From Emiliania huxleyi CCMP1516 (lineage: Eukaryota > Haptophyta > Isochrysidales > Noelaerhabdaceae): DNA of 64,000 nt. Within the stretch, counting starts at the first letter, position 1, and every line of letters starts with the position of its first letter. This document shows, piece by piece, positions 1 to 10,330 of this stretch. The notes beneath the pieces are model-generated. The model saw only the letters and a program-made list of their open reading frames with translations, was not told the origin of the DNA and did not search any database. Both the position numbers and the translations under genes were made by a program. The DNA lies in the NCBI RefSeq assembly GCF_000372725.1, contig NW_005199045.1, positions 378,755 through 442,754 of the forward strand. Direction: 5' to 3'.

Positions 1-205
1 GTTTTCCTCTCGCACCCCGTCTCTTTTCCTTTCCTTTTTTCTCTGCAGCACCCTCTCTTTTCCTCTCTATTTTCCCGGGAAACCCATCAAATTTTCCGGG
101 CTCTGAGCCGAGTCTGAGGCTGGTTTGGGCCCAAAATCAGCCAAATCGGCAAAATACCGGGTATTTTGCGGGTATACCTGGAAAACCCCGGGTATACCTG
201 GAAAA
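1..205 (+). mobile_element. Truncated copy of Mutator-like MITE family A
   Basis: The first ~205 bases match the element at 19,060-19,476 in the same orientation and the reverse complement of 8,496-8,920. Its terminus lies just outside the window. Homology stops near 205, where a different palindromic sequence (TTCCGGATTCCGGAGCG...) replaces the usual second half, so it is either a recombined copy or a related subfamily. Confidence 0.75.
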
Positions 206-694
206 TTTCCGGATTCCGGAGCGCAGCTCCGGAATCCGGGAGCGGGCGCAGCCCGCTCCGGAAGGCCCCCAGGAGGACGGTCGCGTTTACTTGGACGCGT
301 CGAAGTGTGGCCGCGTGCGCTTGCAAAAGAAACGGAACTGTCTGGTGCAAGAGATAACAAGCTTGGCCGCTTTGTGTATCTATCTCGAAACTTCGAGAAA
401 AGGCTGCCGCCCGCCCGCACGCGCACGCAGGCCTCCCTTCCCCGGCTCCCCGAGCGGCGAGCGAGGGCCCCAAGCAAGTCAAGAATTGACTTATCTAGCT
501 TTCAAGTACAAAGCAACACATTAAGTGAGACCCGAGATTAACCTCCGATCCGAGACAAACCTCCGAGCGAGATCAACCTAACTTGCGATCAACTTAATCA
601 AACGAGGCGCGAAACTTCCGAGAACTAGCTTTTATAACCGCCGCCCGGTTCTCCCTTTGTATAACCGCTCCCCCCCCCCAGGGAACCGGCCAAA
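206..694. other. Non-coding stretch with GC palindromes
   Basis: It contains self-complementary GC-rich blocks (about 210-265) and otherwise no convincing reading frame. Overlapping open frames here have no family resemblance. Confidence 0.4.
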
Positions 695-847
695 ATGGAC
701 TCTCCGACGCCGGTTCGCATAGAGGCCCGACGGCGGTCTCGCATAGAGCAGCGCCGTCTGTTCAAGGCCAAGCGCCCGACTTGCGCCCCAAAAGTGAGTC
801 GATCGGTGTCTGCGATTAAGCGGCCGCGCACCAAGGAGGGGAGGTGA
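695..847 (+). CDS. Small basic ORF, possible first exon
   Basis: A 50-residue frame beginning MDSPTPVRIEARR, rich in Arg and Lys. It ends at a TGA that overlaps a good splice-donor context (GGGAG|GTGAGT at about 842), so it may be a first exon. It carries RRRSRIEQRRLFKA, which resembles RRRARIIKRRLYKA in the small minus-strand ORF at 14,869-15,084. The function is unknown; nucleic-acid binding would fit the charge but is only an inference. Confidence 0.35.
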   Translation: MDSPTPVRIEARRRSRIEQRRLFKAKRPTCAPKVSRSVSAIKRPRTKEGR

Positions 848-1505
848 GTGGCCCCGCTGCCGAACGCCTCTATCTAGGAGCCGGCATTCTCACCGCAGCG
901 GCTGGCGCATGCAGGTTCCTACCCAAGGATCGGCCTGGCGCGGACCAGGAGCAATGATGCGCATGCACGTCGTGCGCTCGACGAGCTCCAGTCATTTGGT
1001 TTCGCCTTCTCACCCCCTCTGATTAGCGACGCCCGCCCGCCCCACAACCCTGCACACGTTCCCCCGCCCCCGTCCGCCCCCGCACGACTGCGTGCGAGGT
1101 ACCTCGTACGTCGGTTCGGCGCTCAAGCGCTCCGCTGCTCTTGGTCCGGGTCGTGTGTGTCTTCCCGGCACCCCGAAGCCGAGAGCCGAGAGGCACGCGC
1201 GAGTCGCGGTGTGCATCAATGTACTGTCTCGGTTCTCGCGTAAATATTTGTGTGATAGAATGGTGTAAGAGTGCATGACATGTGTACCACTCGGCGCATG
1301 TTGGTGTGTCAGCGTAGCACGCGCCGTGTGCGTACACTTCTGTGTAGAAACTCCGGCACGGGAAACTTGAGACGACAGCGCGCCACGGCCAGCGCATGTA
1401 CCGTTCGTGCGCGTGTGGCGGCAGCCCCCGCGCCCAGCCCACCCACACGGACGCGACCAAACGACTCACCCACCCGGAATGGCCAGCCAGCCGACAAAAC
1501 TGACA
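848..1505. other. No supported gene
   Basis: Several open frames overlap here in GC-rich sequence, but none shows a recognisable domain or splice logic. The right end is the downstream flank of the minus-strand cyclin gene. Confidence 0.4.
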
Positions 1506-2396
1506 TCATCGCGCCCTCGCGCGCTGGCCAGCAGGGCGTGCGCGCGTCCGCGCGGCCCGGTGGCTGGCGCCGACTCGCTGGTGCAGCCCGAGGCACGACT
1601 TCCCGAACTGCAGCCCAGACTCGTCCGCCACCGCACGGTACACCTGCGTGAACGCGCCCGCCACCTGGCCGGCGGGCAGGGGGGGCGAGAGCAGGACGAG
1701 AGCTCAGGGGATGGAGCTCGAGGCAGAGAGAAAAGGTGAGCGGGGGCGTGCCAACATGTCGTTCACCTGCTCGAGAAGGGCGCCGGGGCACTCGAGCGGC
1801 GGCGGCAGCGGCCGACGGAGCATTCGACAGGCAAGCGCGACGCACGCCAGCCCAATGGCGTCGTCGGCGACGCTGAGCGGCAATGCCGTCTTGCAGATGT
1901 CGTTGGCAAGATAGCACGCTGTCGCGGTGAGCTCGACGTTTGCGCTGCCCTCGCAGCTGCCACCGGCAGCGCCGTCGCCCTCGCCCATGGCGAGCGCGAG
2001 GTGGCGCGCGATCGCAGCGTGCGGGTCGCACGACACGGGCGCCTCGGGTTCAAACATCACCGCCTCGAAGAGGACCTGCTCGCACGCATCCATGTCCTGA
2101 GCGCTGTACGGATTGGTCTCGTCGCCGAGGTCTTTCCTCAGCTTCGGCATGGCGCGTTCTAGGGCAGAAGCGGCCGCCTGGCACTCCTCCACCTTTGACC
2201 CGACCAGCAGAGCGGTCGGCGCCAGCAGGAGAGGGTCGTGAGCCTCCAAGCTGCGCGAGCTGTAGAAGCGGCGAAAGATCAGCGCCGCAGTCAGGCACGC
2301 GCGCTGGCGCAGCCCGGCCTGATGCCCGAGAGCCATGAGGTAAGAGCTGTAATAGAAGAGGGCCCGATCGGCCTCGGCCTCGGTGAGCGCGCTCAT
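1506..2396 (-). CDS. Cyclin (cyclin C-like)
   Basis: Predicted regulatory subunit of a cyclin-dependent kinase, closest by eye to cyclin C of the Mediator kinase module. Exon 1 is 2396-1767 and exon 2 is 1664-1506, separated by a 102-bp GT-AG intron (1766-1665) that keeps frame; the product is about 262 aa. The cyclin box is visible as RQRACLTAALIFRRFYS followed by APTALLVGSKVEE, with the conserved Lys-Glu pair of the fold (LVGSKVEE). The second cyclin repeat (about residues 110-215) is weaker. The ATG at 2396 (MSALTEAEAD) was chosen because it aligns with the region just before the cyclin box; an extra upstream exon carrying the usual N-terminal helix cannot be excluded. A shared upstream element lies at 2467-2506, 70-110 bp before the ATG. 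The subtype assignment is less sure than the cyclin call. Confidence 0.8.
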
Positions 2397-2466
2397 GTAA
2401 TAGGAAATTCCTACCACCTCTGGGGAGGGCGAACAAGCACAGAGCGAGGGTGCCTACTCTGAGTAA

Positions 2467-2506
2467 CCATGAATTTAAACAAAACAACTCTCTCTCACAG
2501 CAGACA
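2467..2506 (-). promoter_or_regulatory. Shared upstream element, cyclin copy
   Basis: In gene sense it reads CTGCTGTGAGAG, then 16 nt, then AATTCATGG. The TGTGAGAG block and AATTC block at fixed distance recur upstream of three other genes (8011-8046, 18,699-18,735, 32,062-32,098). This copy has the most diverged AATTC half. Confidence 0.5.
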
Positions 2507-2544
2507 GGCTCGACACAGTACCATGAATACAAGGCGGTTCGAAG

Positions 2545-2852
2545 GTTCTCGAGGTTCTCGAGTCCTTTGGCCGCGTTGGGTAGCGAGGATTGGTGTGACG
2601 CGATCCACGCAGGCGTGTTTTCTGGCGGCCGACCGTCAGTGCACGGAGTTGCCCCTTCTCCGACTGCCCCGGCTAGTTCACGAGTTTCGCGGGAGTGACC
2701 CCACCCATGCGTCAAGCCCGAGACCTAGCGCGGGTGGGTTGGAGGGGGCTCGCCCCGTTCCTCCCCATCGGGCCGCATGAGCGGCCACGCCTCGCAGATT
2801 CGTTTTCGCGCCTGGGTGGGTCAGGCGCGCGGGGCATCCCCCGGGTCGAAGA
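2545..2852 (+). repeat. Dispersed repeat family B, copy 1
   Basis: About 310 bp that recurs as the reverse complement at 11,893-12,203 with clear but imperfect identity, for example the shared TTGGCCGCGTTGGGTAG and GCCGCATGAGCGGCCACGCC blocks. No ORF or terminal inverted repeat was recognised, so the class is unknown. Confidence 0.75.
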
Positions 2853-3021
2853 TTTGTTTTATCGTTTTTCACTGCGCCCTTCGCTGTTCATTTACGAGAG
2901 ATTCTCCCGCCATTCATCCTCCGTTCAGATGTAATTCGCCCGCTTTTCAAATACATTTTGTGGCGCTTTCAAGAGATTTTTACCGCAAATTTAGTGCTCT
3001 TCATGGCAGTTTAAGGCAAGC

Positions 3022-3754
3022 ATGCCTTATCCTACGACGATTCGGCTGAGCCAGCTGATAGGGGACAGCAGGCTGCAAATCCGTGTCGAGATGCACCTCG
3101 ATGAGGAGATCGTCTCTCTGGCCGCTGCTCCCGATGGCACGCTCTTTGCCAGTGCCAAGGCAGCTGCAGGCGGAGAGATGGTGGTCATTCTCGACCCTCT
3201 CACACTCGCCGAGCGGATCCGGTTCGGAACCGGGAACTTAGATGAAGTCCAGGGCGTGTGCGTGGTGGGCACCGAGGTCTATGTGTGCGACCACGCGGAG
3301 CCTGAGGACGAGGAGCGATATGGCCGCTTCCAGGTCTTCTCGCTCTCGGGCGTTTACCAGCGCGAGATGCGGGTCGACGGCATGCAAAACCCTTGCAGAC
3401 TCGTTTTTATCAACGGGCGACTCTATGTCACCGACCATCAGCCTGGCGGGACTCGCATCTTTGTACTTACCCCTGACGGCGCCTCCTCCGCCGTCTCCTC
3501 CGTCACCGTCTCCTCCATCGAGGCGCCTCGGCTATTGCCTAATCAGCTGTGCCCCTTTGCGGGTGCCCTGTTGTTGCTTAGGGGGGCGGGGGGAAGCGAG
3601 CCGGAAGTCGACCACAATGCCACACATTTTGAGATCTTGCGCGAGGTGTGAGTATCACAAAGAGAAAGCCCATGCGAAAACGGAAACCGCCTGGAGCTGG
3701 ACACCCATCCCAGATCCCACCCTCCCTCAGCTCTCCAACTCCTCTTCTGAATGA
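3022..3754 (+). CDS. Beta-propeller (NHL/SMP-30-like) protein
   Basis: Exon 1 is 3022-3645 and a short last exon 3731-3754 encodes LSNSSSE, joined across an 85-bp GT-AG intron; product 215 aa. The protein shows repeated blade-like strands of the kind LFASAKAAAGGEMVVILDP, VQGVCVVGTEVYVCDHA, RFQVFSLSGVYQREM and CRLVFINGRLYVTDHQ, typical of NHL-repeat or six-bladed propellers. Only about four blades are visible, so it is short for a closed propeller and may be an incomplete model or a partial gene. There is no signal peptide. The enzymatic or binding role is unknown. Confidence 0.6.
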
Positions 3755-4238
3755 ATCAGACACGCCCTCCTCCTCCCATTCGACTGCGCCCTCCTCCTCC
3801 TCCTCACGGACGCATATGCCATATCCGCCGGCGTGATCATGCCGTAGGAGTCTAGGAGAGGGGCACAGCTGCGTAGAGGTAGCTTGGTAGACCGACGACA
3901 GTCGACAGAGCACAGAGGAGAGCGCCACACGCCACCACGATGCCTGTGTGCACTGTGCACACACGGCCGATACGGGGTCCCTCTATGAGAATGCAGAAGA
4001 TGGGGGGGTATAAGCTATAACCATATCTCCGGCGAAATCCTTACCATATGGCAGAAGGCCAATACCATATGGCAGAAGGCCAAAACCTATCCCTTGTAGC
4101 CTATCGCTCCCACACGGCCACACCGACACGAGGAAGTACGCGCGCCTGCTCGCGTCCCGTCCCCCCTCCGTGCGTTGGGGCCCCACACCAGTGTGGGGGG
4201 GGATGAAGATGGCGGCCCAACCGCTGTTTCCACCTGCT
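3755..4238. other. Intergenic, no gene seen
   Basis: It contains the tandem 20-mer at 4042-4083 and CT-rich tracts. No convincing exon was found on either strand. Confidence 0.4.
4042..4083. repeat. Tandem 20-bp repeat, two units
   Basis: Two consecutive copies of TACCATATGGCAGAAGGCCA. Each carries an NdeI-type palindrome CATATG. Confidence 0.7.
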
Positions 4239-4679
4239 CTAGCCACGGATCATCTGGCCGAGGGCCGCGTGCAAATCCTCATTGTCAGGGCACATGAAAT
4301 AGCGCGCCCGGGCAAGCAAATCGTCGACCGAGATCTCGCCGTCGTTCATCTGGCCGATCTGCGCATTCATCTCGTCGAAACGGCGCGGGCCAAGACGCAC
4401 AAACGCCTCCTGTGTGAAAGCAGCCCAGCGGCGCTGCGCCGCCTCGCGCTCTTCAGCGGACCGTTCGCTCACCTTGTCTCACAGAGATGGTGTTAGAGAG
4501 GCGAAGCGGGGCTCTCCGGGACGAACGCGCTGGATCAGCTCGTTCATGGGGTGGTTCCAAATGACGGCAAGGCTCTCTGCGCACCGGCCCGTGTTGTACA
4601 AGCTGCAGGATAGACTCGCCGTCGAGCTGCTCGTCCGCCCAGCCTGGAGCGTTAAAGCATCCTGAAAACTCAGTAGCAC
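4239..4679 (-). CDS. Conserved-looking hypothetical exons
   Basis: The last exon (4471-4239 or a few bases longer) encodes about 77 residues with protein-like composition: SERSAEEREAAQRRW, FVRLGPRRFDEMNAQIGQ, GEISVDDLLARARYF, ending QMIRG. Just upstream on the same strand, 4679-4500 encodes SLAVIWNHPMNELIQRVRP, which could be the preceding exon, but I could not place a convincing intron between them. No domain is recognised. Treat as a partial gene model. Confidence 0.4.
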
Positions 4680-5212
4680 TCGCCGCCTCGTGTGAGAAGA
4701 CGAGGGCTACGAAATATAGCGGCTGCAACGTGAACGAATGCTGCAGAATGCGTCCGTGTCCTTGTGCTAATTCGATACAGGAGATTGACTGGAGCATCTA
4801 GGCCCAACCAAACAGCAGCCAATTGAGCACGCCATACCGCCCGAGCACGCGCGCGTAGCCTACAGGGACGGCGTCAGCAGGGTTCGGCCAAAGCTCCTCT
4901 GCAGCACCCACGCAGCGGGGCGCCAACGCGACCCTCATGCGGAGTGCGCCCGTCGACGATGCTCAGCTTGGGCGCCGTCGAGCGCCACCACTCGCGCAAC
5001 CACTCGCCTACAGCGCGCCAAAGCACCGCCGAAGTCGCTACGGTAGTGCCGCCAAAAATTGGTCGCCGCCGCCGCCCCCCCAATAGCGAGCGGACTCGGC
5101 TATCCCCCCATATCTGAGCCAATCTCAGCGAATCTCACCCAACGCCGAGCGGACGAGGTCTTTCGCGCTGAAGCGCTCCGACGGGTCCCGCTCCTCGAGC
5201 GGCTCAACCTGC
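4680..5212. other. No supported gene
   Basis: Open frames exist on the minus strand (for example 5122-4874), but they lack start context and family similarity. It may include the 5' part of the gene at 4239-4679. Confidence 0.3.
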
Positions 5213-6098
5213 TCACATCCCACGCGTGAGGAGGCTCCTGAACCAAGCGTCATCCCAGGCAGGAAGGGTGAGGGCTTCGTGGAGGCGCCGGCCAAGCTGA
5301 GGTGGCAGTGGGCGCGAGCTGGGAGACTGGCGTGCAGCGCTCGATCCTGGTTCGTCTCGCCTCATTGGGCGCCGCCCACGACCGGTTCCAACCCCACCCC
5401 AATCTCGCGCGCTCTCTCCGTCACCTCTCCCACGACGACGGACCAGTCGGCGGCGCGACGCGCCCCCTCCGGCGGGCCTTGCACCCAGACATGCTCGGCA
5501 AACGGCGCGGTGCCGTCGAACCCGAGGCCGACCGCCGCAGCGCCGCGCATAGCGAGGAGACAGCTGGTTGCCACGGCCTTGATCATGCTCATCTCGTGCT
5601 CTAGCCGCTGCAGGCGAGATTGGGACGAGGCTGCTGTTGGGATAGGTCGGAGGGGGGGGGGGGGGGCAGAGCGCCTCTGGAGACGGCGTCTCATCCTCCT
5701 CGCCGCCGCAGCCGGAGCCAGCATCAAGCAACTGAGAGAGGGGGACGCCCTGCGGGGAGGGGGGAGAGGTACTGAAAGGCGAGGAGGGATGGCAGACCCG
5801 GGGGCAACAAAGCGGCGGACAGCGCACCAGAGCAGAGAGGGAAGGAGGCGGTGCGGTGTGGGCGGCTGGTTGGGGGGTGAGAGGGGGGGGGGGGGGGGGG
5901 GGGAGCGGAGGCAGGAGCGGGAAAGAAAGGGTGCACCTCGATCTTGTCGACGTAGACCGCCGGGTATCGCGTGAGCTCGCACCCTACCCCCACGGCCGCC
6001 TCCACCTCGCTCCCCAACTCCTTGACCAACTGGCACCAGCCGGCGGCGCCGCTCAGCCGCTGCAGCCGCAGCCGCTCCTCTGCCGCGGCCGACGCCAT
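5213..6098 (-). CDS. Four-exon hypothetical protein
   Basis: Exons 6098-5937, 5749-5675, 5607-5383 and 5296-5213 join in frame to give 181 aa. All four joints are phase 0. The first intron starts with GT, the second with GC, the third with GT; all end in AG. The protein begins MASAAAEERLRLQRLSG, has an acidic linker (GGEEDETPSPE), then EHEMSMIKAVATSCLLAMRG and ends DAWFRSLLTRGM. I recognise no family. Four frame-consistent joints in a row make this a likely real gene. The introns contain long poly-C runs (poly-G on the plus strand, about 5651 and 5888). Confidence 0.55.
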
Positions 6099-6817
6099 TT
6101 CGGAGCAGATGAGCGCGTCCTACAGCCCATGCGTCGCGGACGCGTCGCGGAGTATCAATCGAGCTGAGCGCCGACGGGCCGTGACCTGCTCGGCCGTGCC
6201 CTCGTGCTCTTCGGCGTCGTGGTAGCTCGTGAGGTGCCTACGTGTGAATAGATCAATAGCCCCGTGCGAGGTGAGCACACACGCCGGTCGAATTGACATA
6301 CCCGCAATAACGCGTGACTTCTTGCGATGTGTGAATCAACGCGGTGAGGTGCGTGCGCAACACCGTTTGCTCGGCTTCTGCTGCTCATCTAGGATCCGGT
6401 GCCTCAGCCGCACAGACACGGGCCTCCCGCTCTTGCGCAGAGTGCCCTCGACCTATGTGATGAAGAGAGAGGGGCTGGCGAGGTGAAGCGTGCCGTACGC
6501 AACCCCGGTGTAGACATGCATCATCAGTGTCGGCCAGGGTCCGTGCATGTGTTCCGCATCTCGGGCCGTCGACCGTTAGGCCCGCCGCTGTCGCAGCCGA
6601 GACGCCCGTCACGTCCACCGCCGCGCCGCGCGCGCCTTGTGCAAGGCCAAGAAGAGCGTGAGGCCACGCTCACCGCCGCGCGCAATCGCGCTATCGGACT
6701 GGCTGCATCTCCCCTCCCCCCCCCTACTCTTTCGAGCGCGCGCCAGTGCGGAGGGCGAGGCGCGCGCCGCCTTCGCGCAACTCGTCAAGCGCCTACCGGC
6801 GCGAGAGCGAGACAATG
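6099..6817. other. No supported gene
   Basis: Only GC-rich overlapping frames. It could hold the 3' exons of the TPR gene on the minus strand, but no splice-consistent continuation was identified. Confidence 0.3.
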
Positions 6818-7963
6818 TCAGGGCCGTGCTTTGGTGCCGTCTCGCACGTGGTCGGCCGTGAAGTCTAGAGACGTCAAGGCAGCGAACCTCGTGGCATCTC
6901 CGCGTGTCTTCAAGTCTCGGCAGTGTGTTTGTGTATGTGCCGAGGGGGGGGGGGGGGGGGATCCTACAGCGGGAGTGCGCGCCGAGCTCAGGTCGCGCGC
7001 ATACGCGGCGAGCGCCTCCGCCTCGTCGTCGTCGTCCGCCAGCTCGATGTACGTGCGGAACCGCACCTCCTCCTTCAGCACCGACACCCAGTTGCTGCCC
7101 TCGCCCTCGCCGCCCTCGCCGCCCCTCACCGCCGTCGCCGCCTCCTCCGCCTCGGAGGCGAGCTGCCGCAGCTGCGCGTTGCCCGGCTCAAGCGCGGCTG
7201 CCCGCCCGTACGCCCGCTGCGCCTCCTCCAGCCGACCCAGCGCCATCAGAGCGGCCCCACGCCGCACGTGCGCCTTGGCCCACCCTGGCCGCAGCCGCGC
7301 CGCCTCGTCGGCGTCGGCGAGCGCGGCTGCGAAGCGGTGTAGCGCTGCAAAGGCGGCGGAGCGGTTGGAGTGGTAGACCGGGTCGGTCGGGTCGCACTCG
7401 ATCGCCTTGCCGTACAGCCTTGCAGCCTCGGCGTGCTTGCCCGCCTGCAGCGCCGCGTTGCCCTCCTCCTTGTGGCGGCGCGCCTGAGCCGCCGCACCGA
7501 CGGCTGCCGCCACGCCGGTCGCACCGCCGGAAGGCGCAGTCCGCGTCGGCGGAGGATCGGCGATCGCTGCCGCGGGTGCGGCGGCGGCAGTGGCCGCAGC
7601 GGTGGTCGTCATATCCGGCGGTCGTGGCGGAGGCTCGTTCTCCTCGAGGGCTAGGTTGTCGTGGTCGTCGTCACCTCCGCCCTCCTCGTTCTCCTCGAGG
7701 GCGAGCTCGTCGTCAGACTCCTCGGTGAGGAGACCGGGTCGGACCGACGGCGCCGACCGTGGCGCCTCGGCGCCAAACAGCTCGGCGCGCAGAGCCTCGG
7801 CCGCGTACTCGTCCATGCTCAGCTCTGCCATTGACGACACAAAAGTTGTGCTCCCGATGCTTTTGAGCAGCGCCACCTCGGTGATCGCCTCCTCCTCGAA
7901 GATGGGCGCGTAGCGAGAGAGGCCAAGGCCAGCGAGCAGATCGCTCAGAGCGTCCTCCATCAT
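6818..7963 (-). CDS. SAM-like domain plus TPR repeat protein
   Basis: The product starts at the ATG at 7963 (MMEDALSDLLAGLGL). Residues ~1-60 look like a SAM-type helical bundle (LLAGLGLSRYAPIFEEE). An acidic linker with a repeated LALEENE motif follows, then three TPR motifs at ~160-275 (RRHKEEGNAALQAGKHAEAA, YHSNRSAAFAALHRFAAALA, HVRRGAALMALGRLEEAQ) of the HOP/STI1 or SGT class. Such TPRs bind C-terminal EEVD tails of Hsp70/Hsp90 in related proteins. The 3' end is uncertain: after ~residue 330 the frame runs into a poly-C tract that looks like an intron (GCT|GTAGG near 6964). A shared promoter-type element lies at 8011-8046. Confidence 0.75.
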   Translation of the reverse strand: MMEDALSDLLAGLGLSRYAPIFEEEAITEVALLKSIGSTTFVSSMAELSMDEYAAEALRAELFGAEAPRSAPSVRPGLLTEESDDELALEENEEGGGDDDHDNLALEENEPPPRPPDMTTTAAATAAAAPAAAIADPPPTRTAPSGGATGVAAAVGAAAQARRHKEEGNAALQAGKHAEAARLYGKAIECDPTDPVYHSNRSAAFAALHRFAAALADADEAARLRPGWAKAHVRRGAALMALGRLEEAQRAYGRAAALEPGNAQLRQLASEAEEAATAVRGGEGGEGEGSNWVSVLKEEVRFRTYIELADDDDEAEALAAYARDLSSARTPAVGSPPPPPSAHTQTHCRDLKTRGDATRFAALTSLDFTADHVRDGTKARP

Positions 7964-8010
7964 ACGCGGAACGAGCGAGGTCAATCGCAACCACCCGAAG
8001 GAGGTGCTGA

Positions 8011-8046
8011 AGAAAGAATTCTTCGAGTAAAGGCCTCTCTCACAGC
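8011..8046 (-). promoter_or_regulatory. Shared upstream element, TPR gene copy
   Basis: In gene sense it reads AGCTGTGAGAG, 16 nt, AATTCTTTC, about 50-80 bp before the ATG at 7963. A second GTATTCTTTC-like block follows further upstream (about 8050-8060). Confidence 0.6.
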
Positions 8047-8486
8047 TGAAGAAAGAATACTCGCCTCTGCCAGGGGCCCGACTGTATCTAGTAGGCGCGG
8101 TAGCGGTGACGGGCGAGCCACAGCTGGCAAGATGCCGATCGCCATCGAGACCTTGCTCGAGCCGCGGCGGGGCCCTGAAAGTGGAGCGTGTCAGGATCGG
8201 CTGCTCGGCTGTGAACTGACCTCGCTGTGAATGTCACCGCCGTCACAGACACTATTGTCCATGAATGGTAAGACTGATAGTAGAGTAGAATCGGGTCGAG
8301 CGACCGGCCCAGTCGACCGTCCCTTCCCCTCAGCAGAGCGGGCGAGAATCCTAACGGATTCACGCCTCACTCCGCTAGGGACGGCCTCTGCGGCAAAGTC
8401 AAACCACCCCACCTACCTACCACGATGTCTGAGGGTGAGACAGGGCCAGGGTGAGACAACAGGTCGGGGTGCCACACGGGGCACAC

Positions 8487-8495
8487 CACAGGCGT
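8487..8495 (+). repeat. 9-bp target site duplication, left
   Basis: CACAGGCGT is repeated exactly at 8921-8929 on the other side of the MITE. The undisrupted sequence at about 32,170 has a single copy. Confidence 0.85.
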
Positions 8496-8920
8496 TGGCC
8501 TGCACAAGCTTTTCCGGCAAACAAAAAGGAAAACAGAGGTGTCCCCAGCACTATGCGTTTCCGGAAATTTCCAGGGAAAACAGAGGGTGTTTGGTGCTCC
8601 ATTCTGGAAACTCGCGAGTTTCCCTGAGTCTGAGAGCTGGTCTGGGGCAAAATCTGACGCAAAATTGAGGAAATCGGCACGATACCCAGGCGGTCGCAGG
8701 GTATTTTCCAGGTATGCACGGGGTTTTCCAGGTACCCGCAAAATACCCGGTATTTTGCCGATTTGGCTGATTTTGGGCCCAAACCAGCCTCAGACTCGGC
8801 TCAGAGCCCGGAAAATTTGATGGTTTCCCCGGGAAAATACAGAGGAAAAGAGAGGGTGCTGTAGAGAAAAAAGGAAAGGAAAAGAGACGGGGTGCGAGAG
8901 GAAAAGCTTGTTCAGCCTAA
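8496..8920 (-). mobile_element. Mutator-like MITE, family A (425 bp)
   Basis: Termini are inverted: TGGCCTGCACAAGCTTTTCC on the left and, reading inward from the right, TTAGGCTGAACAAGCTTTTCC. A perfect 9-bp duplication flanks it, which is characteristic of Mutator-like transposons. There is no ORF. The interior holds repeats of GGGTATACCTGG-type sequence. Oriented opposite to the copies at 1-205 and 19,060-19,476. Confidence 0.85.
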
Positions 8921-9236
8921 CACAGGCGTATTCTAGAGGGGGAAAAGAAGCGGGGAATGAGTGGCCCCGCCACGAGAAGCGCGTTCTGGGGATGCAGAGC
9001 GTGCAAGGCGGCTAGGGATGAGGCCACAAAAGAGGCGCGCGAGGCAAGGAGGAGACTCGGAGAACGGAGAGACTGGGACGACTGGACACAAGAAGACAGT
9101 GAGCCACCACAGGCGTCGTTGGCGCACATACTGAGCGGCAGCTGCGCTGGAAAATAATAAGGAAGAGGCGCGTCACTTCATGCGGAAGCTAGACAAACCC
9201 ACACGAGGTCGGCGGGGCTGTGCCCCGCGGGCGTCA

Positions 9237-10330
9237 GTTGCCCTTCTTGACCTTCGGCTCCCCAGCGAGAAGGGCGGGGCAATCAGGTTTGAGGTGCCCC
9301 TCCTCGCCGCAGTGGAAGCAGGTCTTGTTCTTGGACTTGCCCGACCGCTTCGCCTCCTCGGCCGCCCGCTGGGCCTCCGCCGAAGCCGCCTCCGCCTTGG
9401 TGACGCGCTTGGCGAGCTCGGCCAGGTCCTTCTTGAACGACTCGACTCCCTTCTCATGTTCGCGGTAGACGTCGTCGCGAAGGATGCGGTCGAGCGGCAG
9501 CTCCGGCAGGCCGCGCCCCGGGTACTTGCGGAAAAACCGCTGGATGTAGGTGAAGAACTGCTTGGGAATGGATCCGTGATGTCGCCCAGTCCGGACGAGA
9601 ACTCGAGGATGAGTGAAGCCTCGGCCAGCATATCCCTCTCTCGGTAGTCTTTGCCAAGATTGCGGAGATGCTGCACGACCTGGCTCCGCTCGCCAGACTT
9701 GAGGGCATGGTGGAGGCTGCCCGGGTCGTCTTTGGTCTGCCGCACGCACTTGACTGTCGACGGGTTCCGGGAGTAGACTGCGCCCTCGAAGGCCGGTCCC
9801 CCGCTCGCCAGGTCACTGGCTGTGACTACGTACCCAGTGTGGAGGGAGACGCTAAGTGCGAGCGCGCCTGCCGAGGTGAGATTCTGCTTGGCCAGCTCGG
9901 CGACCTGTGCCTCGGTCAGGGCGGACTCCTCCTCTGCCGCAGGAGCCGACGCGACGCGCCCCGCCGGGGCGCTCGCCGATCGGGCCACCTGCAGGGTGCC
10001 TCCAGCCTGGGCGGCCCCAAGCCACCACGCCCGGAGGACTGCCTGCCGACTGGGCGGCAGCGTGTCCCTGCCTATGGCTCTCGCAAAGTCCGGCGAGAAG
10101 ACGTCGACCATGCTCGCGTCGCCGAGCATGTTCTCCCGCAAATCCGCGGCGCTCGTCCCGTCACCAACCATAGCCTCGGCGACAACAGCCAGCTGTTCGT
10201 CTCCAAATGCTGTGACAAGGGACTTCCCGCCCCGCTTTTCCTCGAGGATCTCGAAGATGCGCGCGACCTCCGTCTCAGCCCCCGCGGCCACCCCGCCGTC
10301 CCCGGACGGCGAAACCTCCGCCAGAACCAT
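9237..10330 (-). pseudogene. Gag-like ORF with zinc knuckle, frameshifted
   Basis: The minus-strand frame runs from about the ATG at 10,330 (MVLAEVSPSG) to ~9575, where a one-base shift moves the frame; the continuation (IPKQFFTYIQRFFRKYPG) ends at 9237. The C-terminus holds a CX2CX4HX4C retroviral-type zinc knuckle (CFHCGEEGHLKPDC), preceded by a coiled coil rich in Ala, Glu and Lys. This pattern is typical of the Gag nucleocapsid of LTR retrotransposons. No protease, integrase or reverse transcriptase is adjacent, so it is a decayed or solitary gag. The copia family at 34-50 kb has a different knuckle (CX2CX3HX3C), so this is another family. Confidence 0.7.

Larger units (their letters stand above)
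8445..9200 (+). mobile_element. Retroelement family R, 5' fragment split by a MITE
   Basis: 8445-8495 and 8921-9200 together match the 5' ~330 bp of the element at 32,108-33,423. The piece 8957-9157 encodes the first ~66 residues of its ORF (MSGPATRSAFWGCRACK) and then breaks at a short insertion (AAAATAATAAGG). Homology ends near 9200, next to the Gag-like ORF. The copy is interrupted by the MITE at 8496-8920. Confidence 0.75.
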
